Source of the DNA: Actinomycetes bacterium
GTDB taxonomy: Bacteria > Actinomycetota > Acidimicrobiia > Acidimicrobiales > UBA8190
DNA length: 22,710 nt
Assembly: GCA_021798135.1 (NCBI GenBank)
Contig: JAJZYI010000016.1
Coordinates: forward strand, 1-22,710
Direction of reading: 5' to 3'
Position numbers and translations under genes: made by a program. Positions 7,499 through 13,920 of the stretch are shown in pieces; the stretch's first letter is position 1; each line of letters starts with the position of its first letter. Below the pieces are notes generated by a model. It worked only from the letters and a program-made list of their open reading frames with translations. It was not told the origin of the DNA and did not search any database.

Positions 7499-8580
7499 CG
7501 TCGGCGAGCGGCCCGGAGCGGGCGGGGACCGCCGGGAGTGGCGTGCCGCGGGTCGGGTTCACCCTCCCGGTCGAGGACGGCCTCTCCGCCCCCCAGCTGG
7601 TGGCCGTGGCCCGCGGGGTCGAGGCCTGCGGGTACGACACCCTGTTCGTGGGCGAGGTCGCGGGACCCGAGGTCATGGCGCTGCTCGGCATGGTGGCCGC
7701 CTCGACCGAGCGGATCCGCATCGGCTCGGGGATCGTCGCCGTGTACACGCGCTCCCCGGCGCTCACGGGCATGGGGTTCGCCACCCTCTCGTCGATGGCG
7801 CCCGGCAGGGTGGTGGCCGGGCTCGGGGCCAGCAGCCCCATCGTCGTCGGCAAGTGGCACGGCATCCCCTTCGACAAGCCGCTCGCCACGACCCGCTCGT
7901 TCATCCGCGCCCTGCGGGCCGTCATGGCCGGTGGGCGAGTGGACAACGACGACCCCCGCTTCCCCATCAGCGGCTTCCGCCTGCAGATGGCGCCCGGCGG
8001 CCCGGTCCCGATCGTGCTGGGAGCCATCAACGACCGCATGCTGGCGCTGGCCGGCGAGGAGGCCGACGGGGTGTTCCTCACCTGGTGCCCGCCGGGCGAG
8101 GTCCCCGCCAAGCTGGCCGTCGTGCACGACGCGGCCCGCCGGTCCGGGCGGGACCCTGCGAGCCTGGAGGTGATCTGCTCGTTCTGGGCGTATGCGGGGC
8201 CCGAGCCCGAGCGGGCGCTGGACCGCATGCGCCGCTTCGTCCTGGCCTATGCCATGGTGCCCACCCACCAGCACGCGTTCGTGCAGGCGTTCCCCGCCCT
8301 CCAGGAGGCGGCCGACGCGTGGGCCGCCGGCCGGCGTGCCGATGCCCTGTCGTTCGTGGGCGACGACGTGGTGCGGGCGCTGTGCGCCGTGGGCGACGGG
8401 GACACGGTCGCCCGCCGCGTCCGCGAGTTCCACGCTGCCGGCGTCGACGTGCCCGTCCTGCTGGCCGCCGCCGCCGAGCCGGGCGACCCCGGGGCGCCGC
8501 TGCGCACGGCCCGCGAGACGGCCGAGGCACTGGGCCTGCCGTCGCCGGCGGCCCATGCTGCAGGCGTCGGCGCCACCTGA
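7495..8580 (+). CDS. LLM-class F420-dependent oxidoreductase
   Basis: A luciferase-like TIM-barrel enzyme of about 361 residues. It shows PRVGFTLPVEDGLS, ACGYDTLFVGEVAGPEVMALLGMVAASTERIRIGSG in separate strands, then GRVVAGLGASSPIVVGKWHGIPFDKP. The last pattern is typical of F420-dependent members related to methylene-tetrahydromethanopterin reductase. It would transfer hydride between reduced deazaflavin F420 and an organic substrate. Two starts are plausible. GTG 7495 overlaps the VOC stop (GTGA), whereas GTG 7543 has GGGAG at 7534-7538 and begins directly at the first strand, removing 16 low-complexity residues. The end is well defined and followed by a strong hairpin. Sharing a unit with a VOC protein suggests both act on one substrate. 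Confidence 0.86.
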   Translation: MTSASGPERAGTAGSGVPRVGFTLPVEDGLSAPQLVAVARGVEACGYDTLFVGEVAGPEVMALLGMVAASTERIRIGSGIVAVYTRSPALTGMGFATLSSMAPGRVVAGLGASSPIVVGKWHGIPFDKPLATTRSFIRALRAVMAGGRVDNDDPRFPISGFRLQMAPGGPVPIVLGAINDRMLALAGEEADGVFLTWCPPGEVPAKLAVVHDAARRSGRDPASLEVICSFWAYAGPEPERALDRMRRFVLAYAMVPTHQHAFVQAFPALQEAADAWAAGRRADALSFVGDDVVRALCAVGDGDTVARRVREFHAAGVDVPVLLAAAAEPGDPGAPLRTARETAEALGLPSPAAHAAGVGAT

Positions 8581-8597
8581 GCGGCGCCGCCCGCACC

Positions 8598-8626
8598 GCC
8601 GCCCGGGGCCCCGTGGCCCGGGCGGC
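8598..8626 (+). terminator. Hairpin terminator after the VOC-LLM unit
   Basis: A perfect 10-bp stem GCCGCCCGGG / CCCGGGCGGC with a 9-nt loop lies 17 bases after the LLM stop codon. No T-tract follows. It separates this unit from the acyl-CoA dehydrogenase promoter. Confidence 0.65.
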
Positions 8627-8684
8627 ACCCGAGCCCCGGGGGCTGGCACGCCGTGCGACCGGTCCGGCACCCTCCGGGCCAGAG

Positions 8685-8718
8685 AACCAAACAAGCGGTT
8701 GGTTGTGAATGGTAGCGT
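8685..8718 (+). promoter_or_regulatory. Promoter with palindromic operator (site B, KstR2-like)
   Basis: The 18-bp element CAAACAAGCGGTTGGTTG at 8688-8705 is palindromic at 7 of 9 pairs and matches site A at 14 of 18 positions. Taking the mycobacterial KstR2 consensus as AnCAAGnnCTTGnT (from memory), bases 8690-8703 match 9 of 10 fixed positions. TAGCGT at 8713-8718 could be a -10 hexamer, placing the operator in the -35 spacer region. This is the most AT-rich stretch of the gap and stands ahead of the acyl-CoA dehydrogenase, SDR and IpdAB-like genes. Confidence 0.6.
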
Positions 8719-8796
8719 TCAGGACCGACCGTCGACTCCCGAGGGGTCCGGCACGCGACGGCGCTCTCGGCGACGACGACACGGAGGATGAGAGCC

Positions 8797-9957
8797 ATGG
8801 ATTTCGGGTTCACCGAGGAGCAGGAGCAGTTCCGCGACATGGTCCGGAACTGGGTGGAGCGGGAGGTCCCCAAGGAGCGGGCGCGGGACTTCGAGGCCAA
8901 GGAGTTCGAGTACCCCTTCGAGCTGTGGGACAAGATGTCGAAGGCCGGCTTCCACGCCGTGGGCCTGCCCGAGGAGTACGACGGGCAGGGTGGTGACGTC
9001 GTCACCCAGATGATCCTGGCCCGAGAGCTGGCCCGGTCGCTGGCGGGGCTGGTGTGGATCTGGGGGATCTCCTCGTTCTGCGCCAAGTCGGTGGCCAAGT
9101 TCGGCTCGGAGCAGCTCAAGACCGAGCTGATCCCGAAGCTCGCCGCGGGCGACATCCGCATCGCCATCTCCCTGACCGAGCCGTCGGGCGGCACGGACGT
9201 GCTCGGGGCGATGAAGACCAACGCCACCAAGGTCGACGGCGGCTGGCGCATCACCGGCCAGAAGATCTGGTCGACGGCGGCCCACGTGTCGCAGTACCTG
9301 ATGCTGGTGGCCCGCACCGACCCCAACGCGGCCAAGCCGGCCAAGGGCGTGACCATCTTCCTGGTGCCGAACCCGTCCGACGGTCTCGAGATCCGCCAGA
9401 TCCCCAAGGTCGGCATGCGCTCGGTCGGCTCGTGCGAGGTCTTCCTCGACGACGTGTTCGTCCCCGACAGCCAGGTCGTCGGCGAGGTGAACCAGGGCTG
9501 GTACCAGATGCTGCAGACGCTCAACAACGAGCGCATCATGGTGGCGGCCCTGTGCACCGGCGTGCTCGACGGGGTCATCGAGGACGCCGTCGAGTACCTG
9601 CAGCAGCGCACCGCCTTCGGCAAGCCCATCGGCCAGTTCCAGGTGCTGCAGCACTACCTGGCCGACATGGTCATGTGGCGCAAGCAGTCCGAGCTCGTCA
9701 CCTACGAGGCGGCGTGGCGCCAGGAGCAGGGCCTGCCGTGCGGGGTGGAGTCGACGATGGCCAAGGTCATCGCCTCCGAGCACGCCGGCAAGGCCGCCGA
9801 CCTCGGCATGCAGATGCTGGGCGGCATGGGCTACGCGCTCGAGACGAACATGCAGCGCTACTGGCGCGACGTCCGCCTGTACCGCATCGGGCCGATCACG
9901 TCGGAGATGGCCCGCAACGTCGTGGCCGAGTCGTACGGCATGCCCCGGTCGTTCTGA
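8797..9957 (+). CDS. Acyl-CoA dehydrogenase
   Basis: A 386-residue FAD-dependent dehydrogenase that would introduce a 2,3 double bond into an acyl-CoA, passing electrons to electron-transfer flavoprotein. The N-terminal helical domain (1-120) is followed by the beta-domain with SLTEPSGGTDV at 126-135 and DGGWRITGQKIWST, and the C-terminal helical domain with RTAFGKPIGQFQVLQHYLADM. The usual C-terminal catalytic glutamate (YEGT motif) is replaced: the aligned segment reads YRIGPITSEMARN. E245 in LNNERIMVA matches the position of the catalytic glutamate of isovaleryl-CoA dehydrogenase, which suggests a branched or cyclic substrate. ATG 8797 is chosen over ATG 8788 because GGAGG (8783-8787) abuts 8788 but is nine bases from 8797. 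It overlaps the SDR by one base (TGATG). Confidence 0.93.
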   Translation: MDFGFTEEQEQFRDMVRNWVEREVPKERARDFEAKEFEYPFELWDKMSKAGFHAVGLPEEYDGQGGDVVTQMILARELARSLAGLVWIWGISSFCAKSVAKFGSEQLKTELIPKLAAGDIRIAISLTEPSGGTDVLGAMKTNATKVDGGWRITGQKIWSTAAHVSQYLMLVARTDPNAAKPAKGVTIFLVPNPSDGLEIRQIPKVGMRSVGSCEVFLDDVFVPDSQVVGEVNQGWYQMLQTLNNERIMVAALCTGVLDGVIEDAVEYLQQRTAFGKPIGQFQVLQHYLADMVMWRKQSELVTYEAAWRQEQGLPCGVESTMAKVIASEHAGKAADLGMQMLGGMGYALETNMQRYWRDVRLYRIGPITSEMARNVVAESYGMPRSF

Positions 9958-10739
9958 TGCGCGGCATCGAGGGGCGCGTGGCGCTGGTGACGGGGGCCGG
10001 CCGTGGCATCGGCGCGGCCATCGCCCGGCGCCTGGCGTCGGAAGGGGCCTCGGTGCTCGTCAACGACGTGGACGCCGAGGCGGCGGCCGAGGTGGCCGCC
10101 GAGCTCGGCGACCGCGGGGCGTCCACCGGCGGCAGCGTGGCCCGGCCCGAGGACGCCGGGGCCATGGTGGCGCTCGTCCAGGAGCGCTTCGGGCCCCTGG
10201 ACATCCTGGTGAACAACGCCGGCGTCACCCGCGACGGCATGCTGCACCGCATGACCGACGAGGCGTGGGACACGGTGCTCGACGTGATCCTGCGCGGGGC
10301 GTTCAACCTGTGCCGGGCCGCCGCTCCGATGCTGCGCCGGGACGCGCCGCACCACCGCAAGGTCGTGAACATCACGTCCATCAACGGGATCTACGGCACC
10401 GTCGCCAACGCCAACTACTCGTCGGCGAAGGCCGGCCTGATCGGCCTCACCAAGACCCTTGCCCGCGAGTGGGGGCCCAGGCAGGTGAACGTCAACGCCG
10501 TGGCGCCCGGCTTCATCGAGGGCACCCGGCTCACCGCGGTGCGCGACGAGGAGACCGGGCTGGGCATACCGCCCGAGGTCCTCGACGGCATCGTGGCCCA
10601 GATCCCCGTGGGCCGGGCGGGCACCTGCGACGACGTGGCCGGCCTGACGGCGTTCCTGGCGTCGTCGGACTCGGACTACCTCACCGGCCAGGTGGTGGAG
10701 CTGCACGGCGGGCTCGAGATCGTGCGGGTGGTGGCGTGA
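9957..10739 (+). CDS. SDR-family oxidoreductase (FabG-like)
   Basis: A 260-residue classical short-chain dehydrogenase. The Rossmann glycine motif TGAGRGIG is at 12-19, NNAG near 86-89, and the catalytic triad is S141, Y154 and K158 in the SINGIYGTVANANYSSAK stretch. VNAVAPGFI follows as expected. It would oxidise a 3-hydroxyacyl-CoA or reduce a 3-ketoacyl-CoA. D37 and D39 at the end of the second strand (VLVNDVDA) suggest NAD(H) preference. The ATG overlaps the dehydrogenase stop by one base, so the two are cotranscribed. The next supported gene is the IpdA-like subunit after a 142-bp repeat-bearing gap. Direction and substrate are inferred only from context. Confidence 0.92.
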   Translation: MRGIEGRVALVTGAGRGIGAAIARRLASEGASVLVNDVDAEAAAEVAAELGDRGASTGGSVARPEDAGAMVALVQERFGPLDILVNNAGVTRDGMLHRMTDEAWDTVLDVILRGAFNLCRAAAPMLRRDAPHHRKVVNITSINGIYGTVANANYSSAKAGLIGLTKTLAREWGPRQVNVNAVAPGFIEGTRLTAVRDEETGLGIPPEVLDGIVAQIPVGRAGTCDDVAGLTAFLASSDSDYLTGQVVELHGGLEIVRVVA

Positions 10740-10770
10740 CCGGCGAGCGCATGGCGCCGGCGCGGCACCG

Positions 10771-10860
10771 GGGCACAACCGGCCACCGCGGCACGGGCCG
10801 GGCGACGACCGCCCGCCGCGGCGCGGGCCGGGGGACGACCGCCCGCCGGGGCGCGGGCCG
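10771..10860. repeat. Three tandem 30-bp repeats
   Basis: Units 10771-10800, 10801-10830 and 10831-10860 all end GCGGGCCG or GCACGGGCCG. Units 2 and 3 match at 28 of 30 bases, and units 1 and 2 at 24 of 30. Each later unit contains ACGACCGCCCGCC. The array fills most of the gap between the SDR and the IpdA-like gene. A frame open from GTG 10736 to TGA 10885 crosses it as a 10-residue Arg/Gly/Thr-rich peptide repeat (see findings). Confidence 0.93.
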
Positions 10861-10881
10861 TGACAGGACGGAGGAGCAGGG

Positions 10882-11775
10882 GTGAGCCAGGACAAGCGGG
10901 CATCGCTGGCCGAGGCGGCCAGCCTGGTGCGCGACGGTGACGTGGTGGCGCTGCAGAACATGGCCACCCAGCTGGCGCCCATGGCCGTGGTGCGCGAGCT
11001 GGTCCGCCAGCAGCGGCGCAACCTCGGCATCGTCGGGCTGGTGGCCGGGATCCCCGTCGACTGGATGTCGGCCGCCGGGGTCATGGACCGGTTCATCGGC
11101 GGGGCCGTGTCGATGGAGCAGTTCGGCCTGTGCCAGCGCTACCGCAAGGGCGTCGAAGCGGGGGCCATCCGGGTCGAGGAGCTGTCGGAGACGGCGCTCA
11201 ACTCGCGGCTGGGAGCAGCCGCCCGCAACCTGCCGTTCCTCCCCACCCGGGGGATGATCGGGACCCAGCTGATCGACATGGACCCGGACAACCTCCGCCT
11301 CATCGAGGACCCCTTCGGCGGCCGCCCGATCGTGGCCTGCCGCGCGCTCGTACCCGACGTGGCCATCGTCCACGCCCACCGCGCCGACCGGGCCGGGAAC
11401 GTCCAGCTCGAGCCGACGGCGGAGTGGCCGGACCTGGGCATCATGCCCAAGGCGGCGAGGCGCGTGATCGTCACGGTCGAGGAGATCGTCGACAGCTCGC
11501 TGCTGCGCCGGCGGCCGGACCGCACCGTGCTCCCCGGGTTCGTGGTGGACGCGGTGGTGGAGGTGCCCTTCGGGGCGCACCCCACCTCGTGCTTCCCGTT
11601 CTACGGGTACGACACGGCGCTGCACCTCGCGTGGGTGAAGGCCGCACGCGACGACGACGCCACCGAGGCGTTCCTCGACCGCTACGTCCGCGAGCCCGCC
11701 GACCAGGCCGCCTACCTGCGGGCCGTCGGCGGGGCCACCACGATGCTGGCCCTCCAGCGATGGGAGCACGCATGA
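10882..11775 (+). CDS. ipdA: Class I CoA-transferase alpha subunit, IpdA-like
   Basis: A 297-residue alpha subunit of the class I CoA-transferase family. It resembles mycobacterial IpdA by eye: the segment GAIRVEELSETALNSRLGAAARNLPFLP parallels IpdA GAIEAREMDEG followed by AAAQRLPFLP, and the region after DRAGNVQ leads to MPKAARRVIVTVEEIV like IpdA's MAAERRFLSVERIV. IpdAB opens the last steroid ring as a CoA-ester hydrolase; E103 here aligns with the acidic residue I believe is catalytic in IpdA. A true CoA transferase such as a glutaconate-type enzyme is the main alternative. The GTG start has GGAGGAG at 10870-10876 with five-base spacing. It overlaps the beta subunit by ATGA, so the two chains should form a complex. 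Confidence 0.8.
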   Translation: MSQDKRASLAEAASLVRDGDVVALQNMATQLAPMAVVRELVRQQRRNLGIVGLVAGIPVDWMSAAGVMDRFIGGAVSMEQFGLCQRYRKGVEAGAIRVEELSETALNSRLGAAARNLPFLPTRGMIGTQLIDMDPDNLRLIEDPFGGRPIVACRALVPDVAIVHAHRADRAGNVQLEPTAEWPDLGIMPKAARRVIVTVEEIVDSSLLRRRPDRTVLPGFVVDAVVEVPFGAHPTSCFPFYGYDTALHLAWVKAARDDDATEAFLDRYVREPADQAAYLRAVGGATTMLALQRWEHA

Positions 11776-12629
11776 GCGCACCGACAACCTCCACCCCGGC
11801 CAGCGCCCCGGCCGCGGCCGACGCCGGCCGCCCCGCCGAGGACTGGACCGTCGACGAGCTCATGATCACCCGGCTCGCCGCCTGCTTCGTGGACGGCGAC
11901 CAGGCCTGCAACGGCATGGCGTCGTTCATCCCGGTGAGCGCCTTCATGCTGGCCCGGCTGACCCACGCGCCGGAGCTGGTGTGGCTGGCCAGCGCGGTCG
12001 GCCTCGACCCGCGCCCCGAGCGGGTCCCGGCGTCGACGCTCGAGGCGCCGCTGTGGCGCGACTCGGTCATGTACATGGAGCAGTTCGGCGACTTCTGGAA
12101 CTACGCGCTGAACGGCCGGTGGCTGCAGAAGTTCTGCGTCGGTGCCGCCCAGCTCGACCGGTTCGGCAACGCCAACAACTCCTTCATCGGCACCGACTAC
12201 CACGCACCCAAGGTCCGGCTGCCGGGCACCGTGGGGATGGGCGACATGGGGTCCATCGGCAAGCTCCTCTACTACTGGAACCCCAACCACAACCCGCGGT
12301 CGCTGGTGGAGAAGGTCGACTTCGTGTCGTGCGCCGGCTACCTGGGCGGGGGGACCGAGCGCGAGGACCTGGGGCTCGTCGGCGGACCGCAGCTGGTGGT
12401 CACGGACCTGTGCGTCATGGACTTCGAGCCGGTGACCAAGCACCTGCGCCTGCAGTCGGTGCACCCCGGGGTCACGGTGGAGCAGGTCCAGGCGGCCACC
12501 GGCTTCGAGCTGGTCCTCCCCGAAGGGGAGGTGCCCGTCACGGCCGCGCCGACGGCCGAGCAGGTCCGGCTCATCCGCGAGGTCATCGACCCCGACGGCA
12601 TGCGCAAGCGCGAGCTGGGCAAGCGCTGA
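11772..12629 (+). CDS. ipdB: Class I CoA-transferase beta subunit, IpdB-like
   Basis: A 285-residue beta subunit. After about 25 low-complexity Ala/Pro/Thr residues it follows IpdB closely by eye: AAQLDRFGNANNSFIG parallels NQVDRYGNQNISAFG, the HPGVTVEQVQAATGFEL segment parallels HPGVTPGDVRDATSFEV, and LIREVIDPDGMRKREL parallels LIRAVIDPKSLRDREI. No ENG-type catalytic glutamate of conventional CoA transferases is evident, which fits the hydrolase-like IpdB branch. ATG 11772 overlaps the alpha subunit stop (ATGA), giving equimolar synthesis. An 11-bp-stem hairpin follows within 10 bases. Assignment to the IpdB branch is stronger than the inference that the substrate is a steroid. Confidence 0.82.
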   Translation: MSAPTTSTPASAPAAADAGRPAEDWTVDELMITRLAACFVDGDQACNGMASFIPVSAFMLARLTHAPELVWLASAVGLDPRPERVPASTLEAPLWRDSVMYMEQFGDFWNYALNGRWLQKFCVGAAQLDRFGNANNSFIGTDYHAPKVRLPGTVGMGDMGSIGKLLYYWNPNHNPRSLVEKVDFVSCAGYLGGGTEREDLGLVGGPQLVVTDLCVMDFEPVTKHLRLQSVHPGVTVEQVQAATGFELVLPEGEVPVTAAPTAEQVRLIREVIDPDGMRKRELGKR

Positions 12630-12636
12630 GGCGACG

Positions 12637-12661
12637 CCGGCGCGCCCCCCGGGCGCGCCGG
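12637..12661 (+). terminator. Hairpin terminator after the IpdB-like gene
   Basis: A perfect 11-bp stem CCGGCGCGCCC / GGGCGCGCCGG with a 3-nt loop begins seven bases after the stop codon. No T-tract is present, but stem length and position make this the clear end of the dehydrogenase-SDR-IpdAB unit. Confidence 0.72.
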
Positions 12662-12664
12662 CTG

Positions 12665-12757
12665 CCCGGGGCCGCGGGTGCCCGGGCGAGGCGAGAGAGC
12701 CCGGGGCCGCGGGGTCCCCGGGCGAGACGAGACCTCCCGGGCCGCCGTGCCCGGGAG
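12665..12757. repeat. Imperfect 35-36-bp tandem repeat, about 2.6 units
   Basis: Units start at CCCGGG at 12665, 12700 and 12736 (spacings 35 and 36 bp), each continuing as a GGGGCCGCGGG-type stretch and a second CCCGGG, then a GAGACGAG-like purine tract. The paired CCCGGG blocks allow a small hairpin in every unit. The third unit decays into the leader of the LLM gene at 12793. Confidence 0.85.
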
Positions 12758-12792
12758 CCGGCCGCGACGCCGGCCACGACGAGGAGGCCCAC

Positions 12793-13908
12793 GTGGACAT
12801 CGAGCTCGGCGTACCCGGGCAGATCATGCCGCCGGCGCACAAGGCGGTCGAGGTCGCCAAGCGGAACGAGGCCGACGGCTTCGACTCCGTCTGGTGGCCG
12901 TGCCACCTGATGGGCTGGCACTCGGACTCGGTGTGGACCGAGGACCTCACCCCGCTGGCGAAGTACCAGGACAACCCCCACGTCTACTTCGACCCGCTGC
13001 TCATGATGGGCGCCGTCGGGTCGCACACCGAGCGGATCAAGCTCGGCGTGGTGGTGACGGACCTGATCCGGCGCAACCCGGCCATGGCAGCCCAGGCCAT
13101 GCTGACCGTCGACCACCTGGCGCGCGGGCGGGCCATCTTCGGCCTGGGCTCGGGCGAGCGGATGAACATCACGCCCTACGGCATGCCCTTCGACAAGCCC
13201 GTGGCGAGGCTGTCCGAGGGCATCGACGTCATCCGCCGCCTGTGGGAGGCGGACGGCCCCATCGACTTCGAGGGGCAGTTCCACCACCTCCACGACGCCG
13301 TGCTGGGCCTGAAGCCGTACGGCGAGCGCCCGCCGCCGATCTGGACCGCCGCCCACGGGCCGAAGATGCTGGCCATGACCGGCGAGAAGGCCGACGGCTG
13401 GCTGCCGACGAAGATGTCGCCGGCCGAGTACGCAGCGTCGCTCGCCACCATCCGCGAGTCGGCGGAGAAGGCAGGGCGCGACCCCGACGCCATCACGCCC
13501 GGGCTGCTCGCCTACACCCTCGTCGCTCCCGACGAGGAGACCCTGGAGCAGCTCACCGCCAAGCCGCTGGTGCGGTTCCTGTGCGTCGCCATGCCTCCCG
13601 ACATCTACCGCAGCATGGGCCTGGAGCCCCCGCTCGCAGCGTCGGGCGGCGGGTTCCACGACTTCATCCCCGCCGCGGTCGACCGGGCCGAGGGCATGCG
13701 CATCATCGACGCCATCCCGCCGCAGGTCGTCCGCCAGTACGCCTTCTGCGGCACGCCGGCGCAGCTCGCCGACCAGGTCGCCGAGTACCACCAGGCCGGG
13801 CTGCGCCACCTCATCATGTGGAACATCACGGCGTTCGGCGACCCGTCCCTGGCCGGCTGGTCCTTCGGGGCGCTGGGCGAGCTGCGCGACCTGCTGCGGG
13901 CCCGCTGA
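12793..13908 (+). CDS. LLM-class F420-dependent oxidoreductase, Mer/ketoreductase-like
   Basis: A 371-residue luciferase-like enzyme. Features in order: IELGVPGQIMPP, the substrate-side segment ADGFDSVWWPCHLMGWHSD, then TERIKLGVVVTD, the HLARGRAIFGLGSGERMN region with GMPFDKPVARLSEG, and PPIWTAAHGPKMLAMTGEKADGW. The WPCHLMGW and GSGER patterns resemble mycobacterial phthiodiolone ketoreductase and F420-dependent methylene-H4MPT reductase relatives, so F420 is the probable cofactor and a ketone or alcohol a plausible substrate. The GTG start has GAGGAGG at 12781-12787 with five-base spacing. It is the first gene of a tightly packed group running to 18868, and the next gene starts 12 bp after its stop. 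Confidence 0.9.
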   Translation: MDIELGVPGQIMPPAHKAVEVAKRNEADGFDSVWWPCHLMGWHSDSVWTEDLTPLAKYQDNPHVYFDPLLMMGAVGSHTERIKLGVVVTDLIRRNPAMAAQAMLTVDHLARGRAIFGLGSGERMNITPYGMPFDKPVARLSEGIDVIRRLWEADGPIDFEGQFHHLHDAVLGLKPYGERPPPIWTAAHGPKMLAMTGEKADGWLPTKMSPAEYAASLATIRESAEKAGRDPDAITPGLLAYTLVAPDEETLEQLTAKPLVRFLCVAMPPDIYRSMGLEPPLAASGGGFHDFIPAAVDRAEGMRIIDAIPPQVVRQYAFCGTPAQLADQVAEYHQAGLRHLIMWNITAFGDPSLAGWSFGALGELRDLLRAR

Positions 13909-13920
13909 CGGGCGGCGGAC

